A DNA stretch of 39,780 nucleotides from Acidimicrobiia bacterium (GCA_024281095.1 JAMXLJ010000165.1:1-39780); one strand, 5' to 3'; numbered from the stretch's first letter, positions 24,781-35,076 are shown. Translations and numbers: made by a program. The notes: generated by a model from the letters alone, not told the origin.

Positions 24781-24825
24781 GGTTGACTCAATCAAGTCCG
24801 TCCCCGTACCTTGATTCAGTCAACC
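24781..24825. promoter_or_regulatory. Promoter bracketed by twin MarR-type operators
   Basis: TTGACTCAATCAA (24783-24795) and TTGATTCAGTCAA (24811-24823) are each near-palindromes and are inverted copies of one another, forming a 16-base inverted repeat (one mismatch) around a 13-base spacer, centres 28 bases apart. A -35 TTGACT (24783-24788) and -10 TACCTT (24807-24812), 18 bases apart, sit on the two sites, so a bound regulator would cover the promoter. The MarR protein of the same operon (25597) is the obvious candidate. Confidence 0.7.
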
Positions 24826-24844
24826 CGGCCCGGGAGTCGCCTCC

Positions 24845-25600
24845 ATGCTCTTCGACCTCAGCGGGCGCGTCGCGTTGGTGACGGGCGCCGGCCAGGGCGT
24901 CGGCGCCGGTATCGCGACGATGCTCGCGGCTCGCGGCGCCACCGTCGCCGTCAACGACCTCCGCTCCGAGCGCGCCGACTCCACCGTGGCCGCGATCACC
25001 GGCGACGGAGGAAAGGCGTCCGCGTTCGCGTTCGACGTGACCGACCGTGAGAGCGTCGTGGCGGCGGTGCGCGATGTCGAGCAGTCCCTGGGCGCGGTCG
25101 ACGTCCTCGTCAACAACGCCGGGAACGGCGGCGGCGAGGCGATGCGCCCAAGGCCGTTCCGCGACACGGACCCGTCGGAGTGGGAAGGGCCCGTCAGGGT
25201 GAACCTCTACGGCGTCCTCCACTGCAGCCACGCGGTGGTCAACGGCATGTGCGAGCGCCGGTGGGGTCGCGTGGTCACGATCGCGTCCGGTGCCGGCATG
25301 GTCGGACTCGACATCGGCGTCGCCGCGTACGGCGCCGGCAAGGGCGGTGCGATCGGGTTCATGCGCCATCTCGCGATCGAGAACGCGAGGTTCGGTGTCA
25401 CCGCGAACACGATCGCGCTCGGTCTCATGCAGATGGAGCAACCGGGCGACGTCACCGCGCGCATGGCCCGCACCATCCCGGTCGGGCGGCTCGGCCGCCC
25501 TGACGACGCCGGCGCACTGTGCGTCTACCTCGCGTCCGAGGAAGCGTCGTGGATGACGGGCCAGACGATCCATCTCAACGGCGGGTCGGTGACCGGATGA
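24845..25600 (+). CDS. SDR family oxidoreductase (MarR-controlled operon)
   Basis: 251 residues. TGAGQGVG (residues 14-21), LVNNAGNGGG, catalytic Ser in TIASGAG, and YGAGK (Tyr-x3-Lys) are all present. The ending SWMTGQTIHLNGGSVTG is the standard FabG-like C-terminus. It is the first gene of a unit with the MarR regulator (ATGA overlap) and an amidohydrolase, about 20 bases downstream of the twin operator/promoter. Likely an NAD(P)-dependent hydroxyacyl or secondary-alcohol dehydrogenase; substrate unknown. Confidence 0.92.
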   Translation: MLFDLSGRVALVTGAGQGVGAGIATMLAARGATVAVNDLRSERADSTVAAITGDGGKASAFAFDVTDRESVVAAVRDVEQSLGAVDVLVNNAGNGGGEAMRPRPFRDTDPSEWEGPVRVNLYGVLHCSHAVVNGMCERRWGRVVTIASGAGMVGLDIGVAAYGAGKGGAIGFMRHLAIENARFGVTANTIALGLMQMEQPGDVTARMARTIPVGRLGRPDDAGALCVYLASEEASWMTGQTIHLNGGSVTG

Positions 25601-26058
25601 CGGACGGGTCGATGACAGAACGTGACGCGATCGGCACCGGGATACACCGGCTGCAACGCCTCATGGCGAGTCGTCGGGTCGCGGCGCGTCTCGCCGAAGC
25701 GGCCGGCGTCGAGCTCCCACAGCAGGCGGTCAACGTGTTGCGCGTGCTCGGCGACGGCGAGGCCCGCACGGTTGCCGACGTGGCGCGTGCCGCGCGCATG
25801 GACATCGGCGCGGTCAGCCGCCAGCTCACCGTCCTCGAAGAGCGACGCCTGGTGCGTCGCCCCGCGGGGAGCAACGGCGCTGCACTCGTCGCCGCGACCG
25901 CGGCCGGACGCCGCAGTGCGGCAAGCGTCGAGGCGGTGCAGTCCCGACACCTGCGCGACGTGCTCGCGGGCTGGACGCCCGAGGAGCGCGAGGCTTTCGG
26001 TCGCTTGTTCCTGCGCTTCGTCGACGGCCTCGCCCACACGCCGTATCGCGCGCCGTGA
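25597..26058 (+). CDS. MarR-family transcriptional regulator
   Basis: 153 residues from the ATG overlapping the SDR stop (ATGA); a frame open 78 bases further upstream is not needed. The winged helix runs LPQQAVNVLRVLGDGEARTVADVARAARMDIGAVSRQLTVLEERRLVRRPAG, with recognition helix in DIGAVSRQLTVLEE and wing SNGAALVAATAAG. Helices at both ends form the dimer. It is embedded between the genes it presumably controls, and TTGAyTCArTCAA sites upstream match the size of MarR operators. The inducer would be a substrate of the SDR or amidohydrolase. Confidence 0.92.
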   Translation: MTDGSMTERDAIGTGIHRLQRLMASRRVAARLAEAAGVELPQQAVNVLRVLGDGEARTVADVARAARMDIGAVSRQLTVLEERRLVRRPAGSNGAALVAATAAGRRSAASVEAVQSRHLRDVLAGWTPEEREAFGRLFLRFVDGLAHTPYRAP

Positions 26059-26075
26059 CTTCCATCGGGGGTTCG

Positions 26076-27281
26076 ATGCACAGCGACCGTTACACGCTCA
26101 TCTCGGCCGACACCCATGCCGGCGGGAACCACGAGATGTACCGCGACCACCTCGAGGCGAAGTACCTCGACGACTTCGACCGCTGGCGCGGGAAGTACGC
26201 GAACCCGTTCAAAGACCTCCAGGCCGGGCGGCGCACGCAGAACTGGGACGACGAACGTCGGTTCTCCGAGCAGGAGGCCGACGGGGTGGTCGGAGAAGTC
26301 GTCTTCCCGAACACGATCCCGCCGTTCTTTCCTACCGGCGCGGTGATCGCTCGCCCGCCGCAGCCCGACGAGTACGAGCTGCGGCTCGCGGGCGTCCGCG
26401 CCCACAACCGCTGGCTCGCCGAATGGTGCGCGAGCCATCCCGAGCGTCGCGCGGGAATCGGACAGATCTTCCTGAACGACGTCGACGACGCGATCGACGA
26501 CGTGCGCTGGTGTCACGAGCATGGGCTGCGCGGCGGTGTGTTGCTGCAGCCCGTGCCCGACGACATGAAGCACATCAAGCCGCTGTACGCGCCCGCCTAC
26601 GACCCGCTCTGGCGCGTGTGCGAGGAGCTCGGTGTCGTCGTCAACACGCACTCCGGCGGCGCCGGCATGCCCGACTACGGGCCCTATCCGGCCGCCGGCA
26701 TGTTGTGGATCACCGAAACCACCTTCTTCTCGCGGCGCCCGCTCGCGCACATGTTGCTGAGCGGCGTGTTCGAGCGGTTCCCGAATCTCAGGTTCGTGCT
26801 CACCGAGCAGGGTGCCTCGTGGATTCCCGGGCTGCTCGCGCAGCTCGACGGCTTCATGAAGCAGGCCCGCAAGACGGGCCGCATCGGCGAGCTGAAGTAC
26901 GACGCGGACGAGATGCTCCCGTTGCTGCCGAGCGAGTACTTCGCGCGCAACTGCTGGGTGGGTGTGAGCTTCCCGAGCCCGGTGGAGGCCCAGACCCGTC
27001 ATCAGATCGGCATCGACCGGTTCATGTGGGGTAGCGACTATCCGCACGACGAGAGCACGTGGCCCAACACGCGTGAAGGGCTGCGACGCGCGTTCGCGGG
27101 TACAGCGGAGGTGGGGGAGCTGCGCCAGGTGCTCGGCGGCAACGCGGCGGAGGTCTACGGATTCGACCTCGACGCGCTCGCCCCGATCGCCGCGCGCGTG
27201 GGCCCGACGGTCGACGAGCTCCGCGAGCCCTACAGCGGCATCCCCGAAGGCAACCGCTCGCCGGCCTTCGCCCGGCCATGA
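26076..27281 (+). CDS. Amidohydrolase-2 family metal-dependent hydrolase
   Basis: About 401 residues of the ACMSD-type TIM-barrel amidohydrolases. Metal-site segments: ISADTHAGG near the N-terminus (where the family has DxHxH; only one His here), VVVNTHSGG in the middle, and FMWGSDYPHDESTWPN with the conserved Asp late in the barrel. In this branch the enzymes decarboxylate or hydrolyse ring-derived acids. The start at 26076 has GGGGG just upstream; a GTG at 26055 overlapping the MarR stop is possible. Palindrome copy 3 follows 22 bases after the stop. It is a relative of the hydrolase at 33635. Confidence 0.88.
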   Translation: MHSDRYTLISADTHAGGNHEMYRDHLEAKYLDDFDRWRGKYANPFKDLQAGRRTQNWDDERRFSEQEADGVVGEVVFPNTIPPFFPTGAVIARPPQPDEYELRLAGVRAHNRWLAEWCASHPERRAGIGQIFLNDVDDAIDDVRWCHEHGLRGGVLLQPVPDDMKHIKPLYAPAYDPLWRVCEELGVVVNTHSGGAGMPDYGPYPAAGMLWITETTFFSRRPLAHMLLSGVFERFPNLRFVLTEQGASWIPGLLAQLDGFMKQARKTGRIGELKYDADEMLPLLPSEYFARNCWVGVSFPSPVEAQTRHQIGIDRFMWGSDYPHDESTWPNTREGLRRAFAGTAEVGELRQVLGGNAAEVYGFDLDALAPIAARVGPTVDELREPYSGIPEGNRSPAFARP

Positions 27282-27303
27282 CCATGCGCGTCACCCACCG
27301 ATC

Positions 27304-27348
27304 AGTTGGGACGAATTTCAGGCCTATGACCCACGAATCGTCCCAACT
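27304..27348. repeat. Palindromic element copy 3
   Basis: AGTTGGGACGA (27304-27314) pairs with TCGTCCCAACT (27338-27348) around a centre with ATTTCAGGCCTATGACCC. It occupies most of the 84 bases between the amidohydrolase stop and the next SDR. The SDR ribosome-binding site (GGGAGG, 27350-27355) begins two bases after the stem. Confidence 0.85.
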
Positions 27349-27365
27349 CGGGAGGTGGTAGGACG

Positions 27366-28193
27366 GTGGTGACCCAAGGGAAGCGGTTCGCGGGCCGGCG
27401 GGCGCTCGTGACGGGTGCGAGCCGCGGCATCGGCGCCGGCATCGCACAACGGCTCGCGGCCGAAGGTGCCGACGTCGCCATCACCGCGCGCACGCTCGAC
27501 CGTCACCCGACGCTGCCGGGCAGCCTCGAGGAGACCGCGGCGCGGCTCGCGCGCTACGGCGGCAAGGTCGCGCTCGTCGTCGCAGACATGGCCGACGGCG
27601 AAGATCGTGCGCGGATCGTGCCCGAGGCCGCCGACGCGCTGGGCGGTCCGATCGAGATTCTCGTCAACAACGCGGCAGGCGCGATCTACCAGCCGCTCGC
27701 CGACTATCCGCTGCGGCGGCGTCGCGTCATCTTCGAGGTCAACGTGCACGGTCCGATCGACCTCGCGCAGGCTGCCATCCCATCGATGGTCGAACGCGGG
27801 GAAGGGTGGATCGTCAACCTGTCGAGCGGCTCGGCCCGGCACACCGCCGGCCCTCCGTTCGATGCCGGTTTCAGCGGGAGCACCATCGGTGTGTACGGCG
27901 CGTCGAAGGCCGCGCTCAACCGCTTGACGAACGCGCTCGCCCTCGAGCTCTACGGCACCGGCGTGCGCGTCAACACGGTCGAGCCGAGGGCGGCTGTGCT
28001 CTCAGAAGGCGCCGACGCGCTCGTCGGCGAGAAGCTGCGCCCCGACCAGATCGAGACGATGGAGGAGATGGTCGAGGCGGTCGTCGCGCTGTGCGACTGC
28101 GACGCCGACCGAACCGGCCGCGTCCACGTGAGCCTCGACCTCATCGAGGAGCTCGGCCTGCAGGTGATGGGTCTCGACGCGTCGCCCCGCTGA
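27366..28193 (+). CDS. Short-chain dehydrogenase/reductase with LPGSL insert
   Basis: 275 residues, GTG start (a second GTG follows at once) with GGGAGG upstream. TGASRGIG, VNNAAGA, catalytic Ser in NLSSGSA, and YGASK. As in the gene at 2327 there is an insert with TLPGSLEETAARL and an extended loop (GPPFDAGFSGSTIG) before the catalytic Tyr. The C-terminus lacks the GG ending, finishing LQVMGLDASPR. The two are distant paralogues of the same SDR subfamily. It lies between the MarR-controlled amidohydrolase and the CoA transferase and is separated from the former by palindrome copy 3. Confidence 0.9.
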   Translation: MVTQGKRFAGRRALVTGASRGIGAGIAQRLAAEGADVAITARTLDRHPTLPGSLEETAARLARYGGKVALVVADMADGEDRARIVPEAADALGGPIEILVNNAAGAIYQPLADYPLRRRRVIFEVNVHGPIDLAQAAIPSMVERGEGWIVNLSSGSARHTAGPPFDAGFSGSTIGVYGASKAALNRLTNALALELYGTGVRVNTVEPRAAVLSEGADALVGEKLRPDQIETMEEMVEAVVALCDCDADRTGRVHVSLDLIEELGLQVMGLDASPR

Positions 28194-28236
28194 ACGGGTT
28201 TGCGCCCTCACGCGCCGGTTCCTACGCTCGCCCGCC

Positions 28237-29508
28237 ATGACTCCTGACGCCGCATCAGACTCGCGCGCCACCGCGGGCGCGCCCCGCCGGCCGCTGCAAG
28301 GCGTGCGCATCGTCGAGTGCTCGATGCTCGGCCCGGCGGCGATCACGACGTGCCTCGCCGACCTCGGTGCCGACGTGATCAAGGTCGAGCCGCCGCAGGG
28401 CGACTACGGGCGCGAGATGACGTGGCCGATCGTGGAGGGCGTGTCGCTCCTGCACCTCCACGTCAACCGGGGCAAGCGCAGCCTCGTCCTCGATCTGCGC
28501 AAGCCCGAGGCGGTCGAGGTGTTCCTCGAGCTCGTCCGCAACGCCGATGCGGTCGTCGAGGCAATGCGACCCGGGGGGCTCGAACGTCGGGGTCTCGGCT
28601 ACGACAAGCTGCGCGAGGTGAACCCGCGCATCGTCTTCATCACGATCTCGGGCTACGGCATGACGGGCCCCTACCGGGACTACCCGAGCCACGGCATCGC
28701 GTACGACACCTGGGCCGGCGTGGTGAAGCCCGAAGTCGACGAGGAGGGGTTCACCTACATTCCCGAGCACGTCTCGATCGGCATCAACGCGGGGCCGCTG
28801 TTCGGCGCGCTCGGCATCCTCTCGGGGATCATCGAGGCCCGAGCGACAGGGCACGGATCGCAGATGGAAGTGGCGCAGTCCGACTCCGCCGCCGCGATCG
28901 ACTGGCTGCGCTCGGAGACGTACCGCGCGTACGAACGTCCCGAGAGCGAGGTCACGGGCAACAAGGCCGACGGCTACGCGCGCCGCGCGCCCGGCACGGC
29001 AGGCATGAAGGAAGGCGTTCGCTACAACATGTACGAGTCCAGCGACGGGCACGTGCTGTTCATGGCGTCGGAGCAGGCGTTCTGGAAGAACTTCTGCGAG
29101 GCGGTGGACCGCATGGACCTGTTCGAGCGCTGGCCGGGCTCGAAGTACGCGGACCACGCGGCGGGAAACAAAGAGCTGCAGGCGGAGCTGCGCGACATCT
29201 TCCGCACGAAGACCTCGGCCGAGTGGCTGGAGTTCGGCGGCCGCGTCAACACGCCGATCGCGCCGGTGAACTCGCCGCAGAGCATCGCCGCCGACCCGCA
29301 GTTCCAGGACCGGCTGCCGTGGATACCTCGCGACCGCCTCGGCGCGGACCAGCTGCCGCTACCGATCAAGCTCGTCGGCGACGAGCTGCCGCTTCCAACC
29401 AAGGCGCCCACTGTCGGCGAGCACACCGACGAAGTGCTGCGCGACGTGCTCGACTGCGACGACGCGCGGCTGAAACAGCTACGCGACGCCGGCGCCCTCG
29501 GTGAGTGA
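28237..29508 (+). CDS. CaiB/BaiF (class III) CoA-transferase family protein
   Basis: 423 residues. LQGVRIVECSMLGPAAITTCLADLGADVIKVEPPQGD is the family N-terminus, and NRGKRSLVLDLRKPEA and FITISGYGMTGPYRDYPSHGIAYD follow as expected. The helix that normally carries the catalytic Asp (GDP in many members) reads VSIGINAGPLFGALGIL here, with Ile183 at the Asp position by eye. TGHGSQMEVAQSDSAAAIDW is the following signature. If that alignment is right, the enzyme may use another nucleophile or be inactive. It moves CoA between carboxylic acids, probably activating a substrate for the CoA pathways around it. Its 3' end overlaps the IclR gene by 30 bases. Confidence 0.88.
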   Translation: MTPDAASDSRATAGAPRRPLQGVRIVECSMLGPAAITTCLADLGADVIKVEPPQGDYGREMTWPIVEGVSLLHLHVNRGKRSLVLDLRKPEAVEVFLELVRNADAVVEAMRPGGLERRGLGYDKLREVNPRIVFITISGYGMTGPYRDYPSHGIAYDTWAGVVKPEVDEEGFTYIPEHVSIGINAGPLFGALGILSGIIEARATGHGSQMEVAQSDSAAAIDWLRSETYRAYERPESEVTGNKADGYARRAPGTAGMKEGVRYNMYESSDGHVLFMASEQAFWKNFCEAVDRMDLFERWPGSKYADHAAGNKELQAELRDIFRTKTSAEWLEFGGRVNTPIAPVNSPQSIAADPQFQDRLPWIPRDRLGADQLPLPIKLVGDELPLPTKAPTVGEHTDEVLRDVLDCDDARLKQLRDAGALGE

Positions 29509-30378
29509 GCCCGCGAGCGCGCGGCTGAGCACGCCGGTCGCCTCGACGAGCCGCCGTCCGACGGCCGCGACTCGTTCGCCCCTCATCGTGCGGGCGAAGC
29601 CGGTGAGCGAGAGCACGAGCGCGACCCGCCCGTCGCGGTCGACGACCGGCGCGTTGACCGCGCTGACCGCGTAGTCGCGCGCGGGCTCGAGCTCCACGGG
29701 CAGGACGTCGTCGCGCGTCACGAGATCCCGCGCGAGATCGTCGAGCAGATGCGGGAGCGACACCGTTGCGTCGCCCTCGCGCAGCTTCGCGACCATGTCG
29801 CGCAGGCGGGCTTCGGGCGTGGTCGACAGCTCGACCGCGTACCCGCGTTCGCGCGCCGCGGCCAGCGCGGCGCGGTACCGGGGCCGGGCATCTTCCGGCA
29901 CGTGGGCGAGCCAATTGTCGATCGTCGCGTCGTCGCTCCACGCGATCAGCGCGGTTCCGAACGGCGGGCGCACCGGCAACGACGTGCCGACGCGCAGGCC
30001 GTCGCCGATCGCGTGCAGGTCGCGCACCTCGTCCAGCACCGTGAGGTGGTCGCCGGCGACACCGAGTGCGGCGCAGTGGGCGGCGACCTCCAAGCCGACG
30101 TCGACCATCGCCGCGTGTGCGATGTCGAGCGCGGGAAACCCCGACGCCGCGGCCCGCCCCACTGTCGCGAGGGCGGGGCCCAGGCGGTACGTCTTGCGGT
30201 AGGGGTCGCGCAGCAGCCACCCCGCGCCGGCGAGCGTCGTCAGCATCGAGTGGCACGTGGACTTGTTGACCCGCAGCCGGCGGGTCAGCTCCGCAAGCGT
30301 GAACCCCTGGCCGGGTCTCGCGGCGAGGAGCTCGACGAGGGCGATCACCCGGTCGGTCTGAGGAGAAGGGCGGGCCAT
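29479..30378 (-). CDS. IclR-family transcriptional regulator
   Basis: About 299 residues from MARPSPQTDRVIAL (30378); an ATG 12 bases upstream is an alternative, neither having a strong ribosome-binding site. The N-terminal winged helix has FTLAELTRRLRVNKSTCHSMLTTLAGAGWLLRD followed by YRLGPALATVG, the IclR signature. The rest is the GAF-like effector domain (PFGTALIAWSDD; AVSAVNAPVVDRDGRVALVLSLTG). It is divergent from the five-gene catabolic operon at 30523 and is its likely regulator. The 144-base space between holds several inverted repeats. Confidence 0.92.
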   Translation of the reverse strand: MARPSPQTDRVIALVELLAARPGQGFTLAELTRRLRVNKSTCHSMLTTLAGAGWLLRDPYRKTYRLGPALATVGRAAASGFPALDIAHAAMVDVGLEVAAHCAALGVAGDHLTVLDEVRDLHAIGDGLRVGTSLPVRPPFGTALIAWSDDATIDNWLAHVPEDARPRYRAALAAARERGYAVELSTTPEARLRDMVAKLREGDATVSLPHLLDDLARDLVTRDDVLPVELEPARDYAVSAVNAPVVDRDGRVALVLSLTGFARTMRGERVAAVGRRLVEATGVLSRALAGSLTEGAGVA

Positions 30379-30401
30379 GCCGTCCAGCATGACGGCTCAT
30401 G

Positions 30402-30486
30402 GACGCATATTGCAACCATTGCGTCGCACAGTGCACCCATGCGACGATGCCCGGAAAGTCCGGCGCCGTGCACCGCCATATGGCGG
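30402..30486. promoter_or_regulatory. Intergenic inverted repeats between IclR gene and catabolic operon
   Basis: GACGCA (30402-30407) and TGCGTC (30420-30425) form an inverted repeat with 12-base spacer. CGTCGCA (30422-30428) and TGCGACG (30440-30446) form a second overlapping one. CCGCCATATGGCGG (30473-30486) is a perfect 14-base palindrome 36 bases before the amidohydrolase ATG. One or more are probably IclR operators; which is not decidable here. Confidence 0.45.
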
Positions 30487-30522
30487 CGGTCAACGACGCC
30501 AGAGTCACAGGGGAGGCCCTCC

Positions 30523-32301
<1,779 letters not shown>

Positions 32302-32336
32302 GCGTGGTTCGAGGGTGGGAGCCGGAAGGAGCGGTC

Positions 32337-33638
32337 GTGGTCGACGTCCTGCGTGAGCATGCGCCCGTCGGCAGCGCGATCACGACGGTGGCGGGGGCCC
32401 GGCCGTCACCGACCCTCGTGCCGAAGGACCGCTACGTCTCGCCGGAGTACGCGCGACTCGAGCTCGAGCGCATGTGGCCGCGGGTCTGGCAGATCGCGTG
32501 CACGCCCGACCACGTCGCCGAGCCCGGCGATTTCTTCGAGTACCGCGTCGGCCCGTACTCGGTGGTGATCGTGCGGGGCGACGACGGCGAGCTGCGCGCG
32601 TTCCAGAACGTGTGCCGCCACCGCGGCAACTCACTGTGCAACGGATCGGGCTCGGGGCTCACGGAACTGCGTTGTGGCTACCACAAGTGGGCATGGGACC
32701 TGAAGGGCCGCCTGCGCGAGGTGCCGTCGCGCAAGGGCTTCGGCGCGCTGCGCAACGACGACTATCCGTTGTTCCCTGCCCGGGTCGACACATGGGGACC
32801 GTTGGTCTTCGTGAACCTCGACCCTGACGCGATGCCGCTCGCGGACTATCTCGAAGCGGTTCCCGACGACACCGCGTGGGTCGGTCTCGACGAGTTCCGG
32901 TGTGTCGCGACCGTCACCACACCGGTGCGCGCGAACTGGAAGGTGATCACCGACGGGTTCAGCGAGACCTACCACGTGCAGGGGCTGCACCCGGAGATGC
33001 TCGGTTCGATCGACGACATCGACGCGCCACAGAAGGTGTGGGGCCATACGAGCAAGTCGGAGCAGGAGTACGGCGTGGCGAGCCCGCGCTTTCGCGACGG
33101 CCTGCCGGACGGCGACGTGTGGAACTCGTTCATCGTCACGCAAGGCATGCGCATGGGCATCGAGGAGCCGTGCCCCTTGCCGGATATGGCGCCCGGCCAG
33201 ACGGTGCAGGACCTCATCGCGGAGCGGATCCGCGAGACGCAGGCGGCATCGGGTGTGGACCTGTCGCGTTTCGACACCGCGCAGATCATGCGCATGCACC
33301 AGTACAACCTGTTCCCCAACGCGACCGTGCTCGTGACGCCCGATCTGCTCTCGGTGTTGATCGGCCGGCCCGGTGCGACGCCCGACGACGCCGAATTCGT
33401 TGCGTTCCACTACCGGCGGGTGCCGTCGGCGACGCACCCGCGCAGCAAGCCGGCCGACGTCGTGCTCCCGAAGGATCAGCTCGACATGGGTCTCGTGCTC
33501 AACGCCGACGTGCATGTCCTCGAAGGGATGCAACGGGGGCTCCATCAGCCCGGCCTCAGCCACCTGACGCTGTCGGGCGAGGAGTGCCGCGTCATCAACA
33601 CCCACCGCAACCTCGATCGCTACATCGGCGAGCAATGA
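32337..33638 (+). CDS. Rieske non-haem iron aromatic-ring-hydroxylating-type oxygenase, alpha subunit
   Basis: 433 residues. The 2Fe-2S ligands are Cys93-x-His95 and Cys113-x2-His116 (CRHRG, CGYHKW). The mononuclear iron site has Asp206, His213 and His218 in ITDGFSETYHVQGLH, with the third ligand probably Asp in LNADVHVLEGMQRGL near the C-terminus. It dihydroxylates, monohydroxylates or demethylates its substrate with O2 and electrons from a separate reductase, which is not in the window. GGAAGGAG lies 4 bases before the GTG chosen; an earlier GTG (32304) would begin inside the palindrome border. It sits between two amidohydrolases in one operon. Confidence 0.92.
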   Translation: MVDVLREHAPVGSAITTVAGARPSPTLVPKDRYVSPEYARLELERMWPRVWQIACTPDHVAEPGDFFEYRVGPYSVVIVRGDDGELRAFQNVCRHRGNSLCNGSGSGLTELRCGYHKWAWDLKGRLREVPSRKGFGALRNDDYPLFPARVDTWGPLVFVNLDPDAMPLADYLEAVPDDTAWVGLDEFRCVATVTTPVRANWKVITDGFSETYHVQGLHPEMLGSIDDIDAPQKVWGHTSKSEQEYGVASPRFRDGLPDGDVWNSFIVTQGMRMGIEEPCPLPDMAPGQTVQDLIAERIRETQAASGVDLSRFDTAQIMRMHQYNLFPNATVLVTPDLLSVLIGRPGATPDDAEFVAFHYRRVPSATHPRSKPADVVLPKDQLDMGLVLNADVHVLEGMQRGLHQPGLSHLTLSGEECRVINTHRNLDRYIGEQ

Positions 33639-35074
33639 CCGGCTCGGCCGGGCGCGACGCGTCGACCATCCGGGCCGGCCTCGACCATCCGATCATCGAC
33701 GCCGACGGCCACTTCGTCGAGATCGGGCCGCTGCTCCACGACGAGATCGTCTCGTACCTCGAGGAAGCAGGCGGAGCGCGGCTGCGTGACCGGTTCCTGC
33801 GCGGCGCCGTCGCGCCGACCGACACCGCGCAGAACCTGGCCGACCGGGACGACCCGTCGGTGCGCGAGAACTGGCGGGCGATGCCGTCGTGGTGGGGCTG
33901 GCCGACCCACGACGCGCGCGACCGCGCCACCGGGCACCTTCCCGCGCTGCTCTACGAGCGTCTCGACGAGCTCGGGATCGACTTCACCATCCTGTATCCG
34001 TCGATGAGCCTCGCATTCTTCGAGGAGACCGACGAGGAGCTGTCCTCGGCGCTGTGCCGCGCGGTCAACCGGGCCCACGCCCGCCAGTTCGCGCCGTACC
34101 GGGATCGCTGCACGGTCGGCGCGCTCGTGCCCATGAACACGCCGCAACAAGCCGTCGAGGAGCTGACGTACGCGGTCGAAGTGCTCGACGCGAAGTCGGT
34201 GCTCGTCGCCGGGCACGCCCGCCGGCCCGTCGGCCGCGACGGCTACCGCCTCGACACGTTCGGCCTCGACAGCGAGCACGACTACGACCCGTTCTGGCGG
34301 GCGTGCACGCAGCTCGGCGTGGCGCCGGTCGTGCACAGCTCGCTGCAGCACCACCGGGTCACCCGGTCGATCTCCAACTACGTGTACAACCACATCGACG
34401 GGCTCGCGGCCTCGCACGAGTCGCTGTGCAAGTCGTTGTTCCTCGGCGGGGTCACCCGCCGGTTCCCCACGTTGCGCGTCGGGTTCCTCGAAGGCGGGGT
34501 CGCATGGGCGTGCGCGCTGTTCGCCGGCCTCGTCGGGCACTGGGAGAAGCGCAACGGCGACGCGATCGCGACGACGCTCGACCCCGACCGCCTCGATGTC
34601 GACGAGATGATGGGTTGGTTCCGGAAGTACGGCGACGACGCGGTCGTCGCCCGTCTCGACGAGCTGCGCGCGTACTACGCGCGCCCGGCCGCGCGCCCGG
34701 CGGTGCTCGACGAGTTCGCGCCGTGTCAGATCGCGAGCGTCGACGACCTGCGGGCCCTGTTCGAGCCCCACTTCTACTTCGGATGTGAGGCCGACGATCC
34801 CCTGCTCGCGTGGGCCTTTCGCGACGGCGTGAACCCGCTCGGCGCACGGCTGCGGCCGGTGCTCGGTTCCGACATCTCGCACTGGGACGTTCCCGACATG
34901 ACCGAGCCCGTTCCCGAGGCGTACGCGCTCGTGGAGCGGGGCGTCATCACCGAAGCGGAGTTCCGCGAGCTGGTGTTCGTGAACCCGGTCCGCCTCCACG
35001 CCGGCCCGAACCCCGACTTCTTCGCCGGTACGGTCGTCGAGGCCGCGGTGGGCGCGCTGGTGCAAGACTCCTGA
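33635..35074 (+). CDS. Amidohydrolase-2 family hydrolase/decarboxylase
   Basis: 479 residues, starting at the ATG that overlaps the Rieske gene stop (ATGA). IIDADGHFVE near the N-terminus gives the family's D-x-D/G-H start (normally DxHxH). APVVHSSLQHHRV holds mid-barrel His residues, and LGSDISHWDVPDM the late metal Asp. The barrel is interrupted by a helical region between about 230 and 400 (HWEKRNGDAIATTLDPDRLDVDEMMGWFRKYG), longer than usual. Related enzymes hydrolyse or decarboxylate ring-cleavage products, which fits a position right after an oxygenase. It is related to, but longer than, the protein at 26076. Confidence 0.88.
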   Translation: MTGSAGRDASTIRAGLDHPIIDADGHFVEIGPLLHDEIVSYLEEAGGARLRDRFLRGAVAPTDTAQNLADRDDPSVRENWRAMPSWWGWPTHDARDRATGHLPALLYERLDELGIDFTILYPSMSLAFFEETDEELSSALCRAVNRAHARQFAPYRDRCTVGALVPMNTPQQAVEELTYAVEVLDAKSVLVAGHARRPVGRDGYRLDTFGLDSEHDYDPFWRACTQLGVAPVVHSSLQHHRVTRSISNYVYNHIDGLAASHESLCKSLFLGGVTRRFPTLRVGFLEGGVAWACALFAGLVGHWEKRNGDAIATTLDPDRLDVDEMMGWFRKYGDDAVVARLDELRAYYARPAARPAVLDEFAPCQIASVDDLRALFEPHFYFGCEADDPLLAWAFRDGVNPLGARLRPVLGSDISHWDVPDMTEPVPEAYALVERGVITEAEFRELVFVNPVRLHAGPNPDFFAGTVVEAAVGALVQDS

Positions 35075-35076
35075 CC

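Noticed and set aside
6606-27372. A shared peptide SWD-D/E-F-Q-A-Y at several intergenic places
   Set aside because: It is just the translation of the palindromic element in one frame; no consistent start site, and one copy is inverted inside another gene.
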